The notes beneath the pieces were generated by a model, which had not been told where the DNA came from, searched no databases, and worked only from the letters and a program-made list of their open reading frames with translations. Below are positions 16,560 to 23,786 of a stretch of DNA of 64,000 bases, in pieces. The DNA lies in the NCBI GenBank assembly GCA_036501535.1, contig DASYAE010000289.1, positions 1 through 64,000 on the forward strand, written 5' to 3'. How positions within the stretch are numbered: the stretch's first letter is position 1; every line of letters starts with the position of its first letter. Both the position numbers and the translations under genes were made by a program. The stretch is from DASYAE01 sp036501535 (GTDB lineage: Bacteria; Actinomycetota; Actinomycetes; Streptomycetales; Catenulisporaceae).

Positions 16560-18152
16560 GTGTCCGACCGGACCTTGCTTTCCGAAACGCCCACCAGCGC
16601 GATGTCCGAGACCCGCACCCGCGCCGACGCGACCGCCGGTGCGGCCGATCCCACCCGCAAGCCCCAGGCCGCGAGCCCGCCAGGGCGGCACAGCGCACTG
16701 CGCGAGCGCCCAGGGCTCGCCCTCGCCATCATCGTCACCTGCCAGCTCATGCTGGTGCTGGACGCCACGGTGATGAACGTCGCACTCCCCCGGATCCAGA
16801 GCAGCCTGCACTTCTCGTCCACCGGCCTGGCCTGGGTCCTGGACGCCTACACCCTCACCTTCGGCGGGCTGCTGCTGCTCGGCGGGCGGATCGGCGACCT
16901 GTTCGGCCGGCGCCGGATGTTCATCGCGGGCGTCGCTCTGTTCACCCTCTCCTCGCTGGCCGGCGGACTGGCCACCTCGGCGGCCTGGCTGCTGATCGCG
17001 CGAGTGCTGCAGGGTGTCGGCGCCGCGGCCGCGGGACCGAGTGCCGTAGCGCTGCTGACCAGTACCTTCGCCGAGCCGAGAGCTCGGCTGAGGGCTCTCT
17101 CGGTGTTCTCCGGGATGAGCGCCGCCGGCTTCGCGGTGGGCCTGATCGTCGGCGGCCTGCTGACCGAGTGGACCTCGTGGCGCTGGGTGCTGTTCATCAA
17201 CGTGCCGTTCGGCATCGCCGCCGTGCTGCTGGCCCCGCGCTTCCTGCGCGAGCCGGAGCGGCGCCGGTCCCGGATCGACTTCGGCGGCGCGGTGACCGCC
17301 ACCGGAGGCGTCGGCTCGCTGGTCTACGGGCTCATCCACGCCGCCGCGTCCGGCTGGGGCAGCCCGGTCACCCTGGGCTCGCTGGCCGCGGGTGTCGTGC
17401 TGATCGCGCTGTTCCTGACGCTGCAGGCGCGGTCCGAGCAGCCGCTGCTGCCGCTGCACCTGTTCCGCGACCGCAACCGGGCCGCCGCGTACGCCAACTT
17501 CCTGCTGGGCCCGGCGGCCGGCATGTCCATGTTCTTCTTCTTCAGCCAGTACCTGCAGGACGTGCTCGGCTACAGCCCGCTGCGGACCGGCTTCGCGTTC
17601 ATGCCGACCACGGTGCTGATCTTCGGCATCACCCGGCTGATCCCGCGCTTCCTGCCCCGGTTCGGCCCGAAGCCGGTGGCCCTGCTCGGCACCGTGCTGA
17701 TGGCCTCCGGGCTCGGCTGGCTGACCCAGATCTCCGCGCACAGCGGCTACGCCGCGGACCTGCTCGGCCCGATGGTGCTGATGGGCCTGGGCCTCGGCCT
17801 GGCCTTCAGCCCGCTGACCGTGGTGATCATGTCCACGGTGGAGCCGAAGGACGCCGGCGCCGCGGGCGGCGCGATGCAGACGATGCAGCAGACCGGCGCC
17901 ACGCTGGGCCTGGCCGTGCTGATCACGCTCTACGGCACCGCGGTCCGGCACAGCCCGACGCACTCGATGGTCACCGGCGACCACGCCGCGTTCGTCGGCA
18001 GCGTCGTGCTCATGCTGGCCGCCCTGGCGGTCGCGCTGACCTTCCGCCGGGTCGCGCCGGCGCCGCGTCCGACGCAGGTAGGGTCGGCACAGGCCCGGCA
18101 GGCGCAGGAGCCCGCGCAGGAGGCCGAAGCGCTGGTGGCGGCCGACCTGTAG
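16560..18152 (+). CDS. MFS drug-efflux transporter, DHA2 (14-TM) type
   Basis: 530 residues from the GTG at 16560, which has AAGGGAG 6 bases upstream; a GTG at 16515 lies inside the hairpin and lacks a ribosome site. Fourteen membrane segments begin near residue 55. Family motifs are LDATVMNVALPRIQ in TM1, motif A GGRIGDLFGRRRMF between TM2 and TM3, and motif C (GMSAAGFAVGLIVGG). DHA2 pumps (EmrB/QacA/LfrA) expel cationic drugs or secondary metabolites by proton antiport. Regulated by the divergent TetR gene. Confidence 0.92.
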   Translation: MSDRTLLSETPTSAMSETRTRADATAGAADPTRKPQAASPPGRHSALRERPGLALAIIVTCQLMLVLDATVMNVALPRIQSSLHFSSTGLAWVLDAYTLTFGGLLLLGGRIGDLFGRRRMFIAGVALFTLSSLAGGLATSAAWLLIARVLQGVGAAAAGPSAVALLTSTFAEPRARLRALSVFSGMSAAGFAVGLIVGGLLTEWTSWRWVLFINVPFGIAAVLLAPRFLREPERRRSRIDFGGAVTATGGVGSLVYGLIHAAASGWGSPVTLGSLAAGVVLIALFLTLQARSEQPLLPLHLFRDRNRAAAYANFLLGPAAGMSMFFFFSQYLQDVLGYSPLRTGFAFMPTTVLIFGITRLIPRFLPRFGPKPVALLGTVLMASGLGWLTQISAHSGYAADLLGPMVLMGLGLGLAFSPLTVVIMSTVEPKDAGAAGGAMQTMQQTGATLGLAVLITLYGTAVRHSPTHSMVTGDHAAFVGSVVLMLAALAVALTFRRVAPAPRPTQVGSAQARQAQEPAQEAEALVAADL

Positions 18153-18206
18153 GCGAGCGCTGATACCCGATTGCCCGGCGGCCCGGACCGCCGAGAGGAT
18201 GTGACC

Positions 18207-19040
18207 GTGACCTCGCGCTCGGACATCTCGCTCTCGGCCCGGGTCAGCCGGGCCCGGCCGTTTTACGCCGGCCACGCGCAGGCGTACGACCTGCTGATCG
18301 ACGATCCGGCGGAGCCCTGGGCGGACGCCGTGCACGCCCGCCTCGTGCGCCGGGCGGTCGCCGGGATCCACCGGCGCGCGCACATCCTGGACGCGGGCTG
18401 CGGCACCGGCCGGCACGCCGCGGCGCTGACCGCCCGGGGACACCGCGTCGACCTGGCCGACGCCTCGTCGGATCTGCTGGCCCAGGCGGCGCGCCGCTGT
18501 CCGGCGGCGCGCGCGATGCACGTCGACCTGTGTGCCCTGGACGTCGGGCCGGTCTATGACGCGGTGGTCTGCCGCGGCGTGCTCAACGACATGACCACGG
18601 ATGCGGAGCGCGACGCGGTGCTCGCCTCGTTCGCGGGCGCGTTGCGGGCGGGCGGCCTTCTCTTCCTCGACGTGCGCGAGGAGGACGGCTCACGCGAGCG
18701 CGCGGACGGCGTGCCGCGCCGCCGCTCGGTCGAACTCGGCGGCGGCGCGCACCTGGACTTCACCACCACGGTCACCTGGCGCGGCGGGCTGCTCGAGGTG
18801 TTCGAGGAGTACGACCTGAGCCGTCCGGACCGGCCGGCCGAGCGGTCGACGTTCGCCTTCAGCATGCGGCCGTGGACGAGGCCGGAGCTGGCCCGGCGGC
18901 TGGCCGCGGCCGGGTTCGCCGGCCTCGAGACCGGCCCGGGGGCCGGCCGCAGGACACCCGACCGGCTCTTCGCGACCGCGGTGCGCCGGGCACCGGACGG
19001 CAGCGGCAGTCTGACGCCGCGTCAGCCGCCCGGCTTGTAG
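18207..19040 (+). CDS. SAM-dependent methyltransferase (class I)
   Basis: 277 residues from the GTG at 18207, preceded by GAGAGG at an 8-base spacing. Motif I is ILDAGCGTGRHAAAL; then DLADASSDLL, YDAVVCRGVLNDM and ALRAGGLLFLDVREE follow. The region after residue 160 (a TTTVTWRGGLLEVFEEY strand pair) is typical of UbiE-like small-molecule methyltransferases. It follows the MFS gene by 54 bases and may be co-induced with it. It overlaps the convergent type VII locus by 19 bases at the 3' end. Confidence 0.82.
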   Translation: MTSRSDISLSARVSRARPFYAGHAQAYDLLIDDPAEPWADAVHARLVRRAVAGIHRRAHILDAGCGTGRHAAALTARGHRVDLADASSDLLAQAARRCPAARAMHVDLCALDVGPVYDAVVCRGVLNDMTTDAERDAVLASFAGALRAGGLLFLDVREEDGSRERADGVPRRRSVELGGGAHLDFTTTVTWRGGLLEVFEEYDLSRPDRPAERSTFAFSMRPWTRPELARRLAAAGFAGLETGPGAGRRTPDRLFATAVRRAPDGSGSLTPRQPPGL

Positions 19041-19672
19041 CGGCTCCACCGGGTCTTCCCGCCGGCCGGCGGCTCCGGGTGGTCGACGATCCAGGGCCCG
19101 TCCTCCTTGGAGGCGAAGTCCTTGTACGGCTTGCCGGCCAGCTTCGCGGCCTGCTTCTCGATGTCCTCGGGCTTCCAGATGCCGCCGCTCTTCGCGTGCC
19201 GGTTGTGGCCGAAGGCGACGGTCGGCGGGTCCTGGTCGCCGAAGACCGTGAACAGGCCGCACACCCGCGGATCGCCGATCACCGCGATGGAGCGGGTCTC
19301 CGGCGCCGGGAAGGCCTTCGGACCGGTGAGCGGCGAGGGCCACATCACGAGGTGCTCGGCGATCGGCTGGCCGGTGGCCGGGTCGAGCAGCTGGAGCACC
19401 TCCGGGAGCGGTTTCCAGTGCCCGCCCCCGATGGCCGCCTTGCCCAGCCACATGGCGCCGCCGAGCGCGTCGTTGAACGAGTCGCCCTCGTCGACGTAGT
19501 TCCAGCGGTACCAGCGCCCCACCCGGACCGGATACACCCGCCAGCTCTGGAAGCGCTGCACGAGGTACAGGCTGGTCTCCCGAGCCCGGTCCCGGTCCAC
19601 GATCTTCTGCAGGCCGTCGGTGAGCCACGGCTGGACCGGGATGGTGGAGCCGATCGGGTACCGCTCCGGCAT
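19022..19672 (-). CDS. Unknown protein, last gene of the type VII substrate locus
   Basis: 216 residues, starting 2 bases after the preceding stop. I do not recognise the family. The protein is soluble, with no signal peptide, and rich in Trp, Tyr, Pro and charged residues (RFQSWRVYPVRVGRWYRWNYV; FGHNRHAKSGGIWKPEDIEKQ). It contains several His/Asp/Glu pairs but no catalytic motif I can name. The position directly after a WXG effector-like protein and a second unknown protein suggests an immunity protein, chaperone or separate effector domain. The three are inseparable by translational spacing. Confidence 0.6.
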   Translation of the reverse strand: MPERYPIGSTIPVQPWLTDGLQKIVDRDRARETSLYLVQRFQSWRVYPVRVGRWYRWNYVDEGDSFNDALGGAMWLGKAAIGGGHWKPLPEVLQLLDPATGQPIAEHLVMWPSPLTGPKAFPAPETRSIAVIGDPRVCGLFTVFGDQDPPTVAFGHNRHAKSGGIWKPEDIEKQAAKLAGKPYKDFASKEDGPWIVDHPEPPAGGKTRWSRYKPGG

Positions 19673-19674
19673 GT

Positions 19675-20391
19675 TCAGCCGCCTCCGAGGATCGAGTGGA
19701 TGTTCCTGGCGCCCGACCCCTCCTCCGCCAGGGCGGGCGGCGGCTTGAAGGAGACGGAGTTGGCCATCAGCACGATCATCTCGCGGAACCAGACCCCGTG
19801 GTGGACGTTGGGCGTGGAGAATTCGATCGTGGCGATCCAGCTGCCGTCCTCGTTCGGCACGACCGCCTCGAGCTGGTAGACCTCCGCGAGGCCCGGGTCG
19901 CCGACCACGCCGGGCAGCTGCGGACGGGGCAGCCGGCGGATCCGCTCGAAGAAGAGCGCCGGTCCGCCCGGCAGCTCGACCTCGTCCGCCTGGCCCTTCT
20001 CGTTCGCCTCGGCCGCCGCCTCGACCAGCCCGGCCAGCACCATCCGCGGGGTGCGCCCCCGGCCGTCGCCGGTGGGCAGCAGCGAGACGACCAGCGAGGA
20101 GGAGACCTCCGTGCCGTCCGGCGCGTTGTGCCAGCCGATGCCGCAGTAGATGCAGTTGCGCTGCTCCAGCTCGCCGAGGGTGAGCTCCAAGACGCCGAGC
20201 ACCGCGCCGAGCGTCTCCATCTGCTCCGGCGGCATGATGTCGACCAGGACGGGCATCGCCGCCTCGAGCTTCTCCTGGCTGCCCGCCACCGGCAGCCCCA
20301 GGTAGCCGGGCGGCTCGGCGATCCACACCTGGACCTGCCCGTCGCCCTGCCCGGCCTGGGACTCGCGGAGGATGTCGGCGATGCCCGCCAT
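19675..20391 (-). CDS. Unknown protein of the type VII substrate locus (possible chaperone)
   Basis: 238 residues. The start codon overlaps the stop of the WXG-protein gene by one base (TGATG), a strong sign of coupled translation and fixed stoichiometry. The protein looks globular, with alternating strands (QVQVWIAEPPGYLGLPV; SWIATIEFSTPNV), one CIYCG motif and no membrane segment. The family is not recognised by eye. Coupling to a secreted-type protein suggests a dedicated chaperone or immunity partner, in the manner of EspG or SUKH-like proteins, but no similarity to either is evident. Confidence 0.6.
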   Translation of the reverse strand: MAGIADILRESQAGQGDGQVQVWIAEPPGYLGLPVAGSQEKLEAAMPVLVDIMPPEQMETLGAVLGVLELTLGELEQRNCIYCGIGWHNAPDGTEVSSSLVVSLLPTGDGRGRTPRMVLAGLVEAAAEANEKGQADEVELPGGPALFFERIRRLPRPQLPGVVGDPGLAEVYQLEAVVPNEDGSWIATIEFSTPNVHHGVWFREMIVLMANSVSFKPPPALAEEGSGARNIHSILGGG

Positions 20392-21746
20392 CAGATGGCC
20401 TGCTTAATGTCGTGGTAGGCGTCGGAGACGACCGACTCGGTCTTCTTCGCCAGGTTGAGGTTGCCTATCGCCTTCTGGGACAGCTCGAAGCCCTCGGGGA
20501 TCTTGCTGCCGATGACCGGGATCTTCGAGACGAGGTCGGCGCCTCCGTTGATCACCTTGGCGCCCTGCTTGACCACGAAGGAGACGCTGTGCGCGTTCGA
20601 GGACAGGGCCTTCTCGAGCTTCGAGCCGTCGTCGACCATCCCCTGGAAGGCCTTGGTGGCGTCGCCGCCGAGACCCGGGACCTTCTCGACCAGGCTCGGT
20701 ATGCCCTCGGCCAGCTTGGCCGCGTCCCCGGCCGCCTCGGCGCCCTTGAGCCCCTTGGCGACGGCGCCCACGCCGGGGATGGTGCCGAGGATGTCCATGC
20801 CGACGCCCGCCGCCGCCTTCAGGTCGGTCATGTTCAGGTGGCCGTGGGCGAGGCCGGTGACCAGGCCGGCGAGCTCGGAGCGGGTCTTCGGGTTGGCGAA
20901 GTCCATGCCGATCGCGCCGAGCCCGGCGACCAGCGCGACGGCGCCGGCGATCGCGTCGATGGGCGGCGGGGTGATCAGCGCGATCAGCCCCGCGACGGCG
21001 GAGATGGTGGACAGGATCGAGTGGATGGCGGCGGCGTGCTTCTCGATCCAGCCGCCGACCGCGCTCATCGCGCTGGTGAAGTCGTGGAACATGCTGGAGA
21101 AGAAGCCCGGGGCCTTCGCGGCCAGGCCCTTGGTGGCGTCCTCGAGCTTGCCGGCGTAGCTGCGGGCCGAGTTCTCCGACTCCTCGCCGAGCTGCTTGGC
21201 CCGGGTTATCACCGAGTTCAGCTGCTCCTGCGCGTTGCTCTCGGCGTTGCGCGCGTCGTTGAGCACGGAGGAGGCCTCGTTGATCGCGTTCTGCGCCTGC
21301 TGCAGCGCGGGGCCCTCCTGGAACTGCTTGCCGATCAGCTGGAAGGCCGGGTTGTTCTGCGCGTTGGCGACGTCCGACGTGGCCTTGGCCAGCGCCTCCT
21401 TCGCGGTGCCGGCCTCCTTGTCGAGCGCCGAGGCCACGTCCTTGTAGCCGTTGAGGTCCTTGAACCAGCCCTGCATCACGTCGACCGCCTTGCTCAGCGA
21501 CTCGTGCGCGTTGCTGAGCTGGCCGACGATCTTCTCGTCGAAGTGCGACCGGAAGGCGTCGCCGGCCTGGCCGACCCAGATGCCCGAGCTGCCGTTGCGC
21601 ATCTGGTTGAGCAGTTGGCCCGCCTCCTGCATGGAGGAGGTGCTCTTCTGCAGCGCGCCGCTGAGCCCGTCCACGTCGGAGGGCAGGCCGGGCGCCGGGT
21701 TGAAGCCCAGGTTCGGGTATGTGGTGGTGTCGTCCTGGCCGCTCAT
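20391..21746 (-). CDS. WXG100-headed large protein, probable type VII secretion effector
   Basis: 451 residues. The N-terminal 100 residues form a WXG100-like helical hairpin, with W57-V-G59 and F65 in GIWVGQAGDAFRSHF. A coiled-coil region (about 105-215) rich in Ala/Gln/Asn/Glu follows, then a hydrophobic Gly/Ala/Ile segment near 240-285 (SILSTISAVAGLIALITPPP) that could insert in a membrane, then further helices with Gly-rich turns up to DAYHDIKQAI. This layout (WXG head, long helical stalk, hydrophobic part, helical tail) resembles polymorphic-toxin or pore-type ESX substrates. No EccC/EccD machinery lies in the window. Confidence 0.7.
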   Translation of the reverse strand: MSGQDDTTTYPNLGFNPAPGLPSDVDGLSGALQKSTSSMQEAGQLLNQMRNGSSGIWVGQAGDAFRSHFDEKIVGQLSNAHESLSKAVDVMQGWFKDLNGYKDVASALDKEAGTAKEALAKATSDVANAQNNPAFQLIGKQFQEGPALQQAQNAINEASSVLNDARNAESNAQEQLNSVITRAKQLGEESENSARSYAGKLEDATKGLAAKAPGFFSSMFHDFTSAMSAVGGWIEKHAAAIHSILSTISAVAGLIALITPPPIDAIAGAVALVAGLGAIGMDFANPKTRSELAGLVTGLAHGHLNMTDLKAAAGVGMDILGTIPGVGAVAKGLKGAEAAGDAAKLAEGIPSLVEKVPGLGGDATKAFQGMVDDGSKLEKALSSNAHSVSFVVKQGAKVINGGADLVSKIPVIGSKIPEGFELSQKAIGNLNLAKKTESVVSDAYHDIKQAI

Positions 21747-21816
21747 CGCCCCGTGTCTCTTCTCTCTGCTCGAGTGTTGTGTGGGAACCAGCCCGGCCTG
21801 CAGCCGGCGGCCGCGG

Positions 21817-22125
21817 CTACGCGCCGAGGTCTCCGGTGATCTTCTGCATGGCCTGCTGGACGCCGTTCTCAGTTTCCTGATAGGCGCCGTGCACCTTGTT
21901 CACGCCCTCGTTGACCTCCTGGATCGAGGACTGCAGCTGTCCGAGCCCGTAGTGCCAGGTGCTCTGGAAACTGCTGGCCGCGGAGGACAGCACGTCCGGG
22001 CCGATGTTCCCGCCCTCGGCGCCGCCGAGGGCGGAGAGCGCCGAGCCCATCTGGTCCCCGGCCTGGCCGAGGGATTTCGTCATGCCGGCCAACGTCTCGA
22101 GGTCGACCTGGAAGAAGCTGCCCAT
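21817..22125 (-). CDS. Small ESAT-6/EspC-like helical protein
   Basis: 102 residues from the ATG at 22125. The predicted fold is two helices: FFQVDLETLAGMTKSLGQAGDQMGSALSAL, a Gly-rich turn, then SFQSTWHYGLGQLQSSIQEVNEGVNKV. The W-x-x-G in the second helix is typical of the EspC-like branch of type VII substrates rather than true WXG100. It is first in a four-gene operon, 70 bases before the WXG effector-like gene, and probably forms its heterodimer or co-secretion partner. The ribosome site is weak. Confidence 0.72.
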   Translation of the reverse strand: MGSFFQVDLETLAGMTKSLGQAGDQMGSALSALGGAEGGNIGPDVLSSAASSFQSTWHYGLGQLQSSIQEVNEGVNKVHGAYQETENGVQQAMQKITGDLGA

Positions 22126-22231
22126 CACGCCAACTTTCGTGTTGTTTGATGTGCCCGGCACACAGCTGCCGGCACACCCCCATGGCCTCAAACCACGCCT
22201 ACAATACTGACCCGCACCGGCCAGCGGTCAA

Positions 22232-22244
22232 GGTTCGCAGAACC
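22232..22244. promoter_or_regulatory. Inverted repeat upstream of the type VII substrate operon
   Basis: GGTTC-GCA-GAACC, about 107 bases before the first start codon of the operon. It may be an operator; no promoter could be fixed with confidence. Confidence 0.35.
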
Positions 22245-22322
22245 GGTGACCGGCGCGAAGGCGTCCGGTTTCCCCGCGCCGGTCCGCTTTTGACCCTGTG
22301 TCGGGCTCGTGCCCGCCGGATT

Positions 22323-22346
22323 GCCCGCCCGATTGCGCGGGCGGGC
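22323..22346 (-). terminator. Terminator hairpin after the glycosyltransferase-methyltransferase gene
   Basis: Perfect 9-base arms GCCCGCCCG / CGGGCGGGC with a 6-base loop, starting 6 bases after the stop at 22353. There is no U-tract, as is usual for intrinsic terminators in high-GC actinobacteria. Confidence 0.65.
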
Positions 22347-22352
22347 GCCGGG

Positions 22353-23786
22353 TCACGTGGCGAGCGCGGCGAAATGGCGGCCGTCCGCGATCCAGTGCGC
22401 GGCGAGCCGATAGCCGAGCGGCAGGGCGGCCGCCTGCAGTGCGGCGATTCCGAGGCGGGCCCAGGCGATCGGCGCGCCGTGCCCGGCGACGCGCAGGGTG
22501 AGGCGCTCGTCGATCTCCTGCGCGTCGACCTCGACGAGCAGCTCGCCGCCCAAGGGCAGCAGCACGTCCTTGATCCGGCGCAGCAGCGCGCCGGGGTCGC
22601 CACCGATGCCGATGTTCCCGTCGATCAGCAGCGCGTGCGGCCAGCGGCCCTCGCCGGGCAGCCGCTCGAAGACGGAGCGGCGCAGCACGGTGGCCCCGGC
22701 GGCGCGGGCCAGCAGCACGGCGATCGGCGCGACGTCGACGCCGAGCGCGGGGATGCCGCGCTGCGCGAGCTCAGCGGCCAGCCGGCCAGGCCCGCAGCCG
22801 ATGTCCAGCGTCGGCCCGGTGCAGCGGCTCAGCAGCGCGGCGTCGACGGTGTCCGCGGCGCCGTGGTACTTCGCGACGTCGAGCTGGAACGCGACGCCGC
22901 CGGCCTCGTCCTGCAGCAGGACCGGCAGGGCCGCACCGGTGAGAGCTCCCCACAGCGCGCGCTCGTAACTTGATGAGACCGCGCCGGTCCAGTCCCCGAA
23001 ATCGCGCTCGCCGAAGTCCGCGGCGGGGCCTTCGACCTCGGGCTGTGGGCGCGGCGCGGGGAGGAGAACTCCAATCTGCGCCTGACATCGGTCCGGATCC
23101 GGTGCCTCCTCGAGTTCGGCGAGGCGGGCGGCCAGGGCGCCGGCCGGGACGAGGCCGGCGACGTGGCGGGCGTCGGCCGCGGTGTCGATGTCCCGCAGCG
23201 GCGGCAGGATCTCGATGTCGAGGCCTTCTTCGATCAGCCGGGCCAACTGGATGCGGCCGGTGTCGTCGCGTGACATCGGAACGCCGAGCAGCATGCGCTC
23301 GAGGGCGTCCTTCGCGCGCAGCCACCGCCCGCTGAAGCCGAGCGCCCAGAATCCGCCGTCCTCGGCCGGGCCGAACGCCGCGTCCGCGCCGTCCCGCAGC
23401 GCCGTCAGGGCCCTGTCCAGGAGGCCGGCGGTGACCTGCGGGGTGTCCATGCCGATCAGCAGCGCCGGCCCCGGATCGGAGTCGTCGTCGTCCGGGTCCA
23501 GCTGCCGCGCGGTCTCGGCGACCGCGACGAAGGCGGCCGCGATCCGCTCGTCCAGTCCGCCGCCGGGCTGCGGCAGGACGTCGAACCCGTCGGGAAGCCA
23601 CGGGCCGGTCTCGCCGGCCAGGTACAGCAGCCGGTCGTCGGCGCGGCAGGCCAGCGCGGCGTCGAAGGTGTCCCGCAGCAAGGCCTCGGCCAGCGCGGCC
23701 GCCTGCTCCAGCGTGAAGGGCGGGCACAGCCGGGTCTTCACCCGGCCCGGCAGCGGCTGCTTGGCCAGCACGATCAGGGTGCTCAT
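22353..23786 (-). CDS. Fusion: DUF2064/TIGR04282 glycosyltransferase + SAM methyltransferase
   Basis: 477 residues; the start overlaps the upstream stop as ATGA. Residues 1-215 are a nucleotide-diphospho-sugar transferase-like domain of the TIGR04282 type: MSTLIVLAKQPLPGRVKTRL, LLIGMDTPQVTAGLLDRAL (metal site) and FGPAEDGGFWALG. Residues 260-477 are a class I methyltransferase with TLDIGCGPGRLAAEL, ALGVDVAP and LLIDGNIGIGGDPG. TIGR04282 proteins were named from arsenosugar clusters but are widespread. The fusion, and tight coupling to a GT-C/GT2 fusion, suggest transfer of a sugar that is then methylated, or the reverse. Acceptor unknown. Confidence 0.85.
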   Translation of the reverse strand: MSTLIVLAKQPLPGRVKTRLCPPFTLEQAAALAEALLRDTFDAALACRADDRLLYLAGETGPWLPDGFDVLPQPGGGLDERIAAAFVAVAETARQLDPDDDDSDPGPALLIGMDTPQVTAGLLDRALTALRDGADAAFGPAEDGGFWALGFSGRWLRAKDALERMLLGVPMSRDDTGRIQLARLIEEGLDIEILPPLRDIDTAADARHVAGLVPAGALAARLAELEEAPDPDRCQAQIGVLLPAPRPQPEVEGPAADFGERDFGDWTGAVSSSYERALWGALTGAALPVLLQDEAGGVAFQLDVAKYHGAADTVDAALLSRCTGPTLDIGCGPGRLAAELAQRGIPALGVDVAPIAVLLARAAGATVLRRSVFERLPGEGRWPHALLIDGNIGIGGDPGALLRRIKDVLLPLGGELLVEVDAQEIDERLTLRVAGHGAPIAWARLGIAALQAAALPLGYRLAAHWIADGRHFAALAT

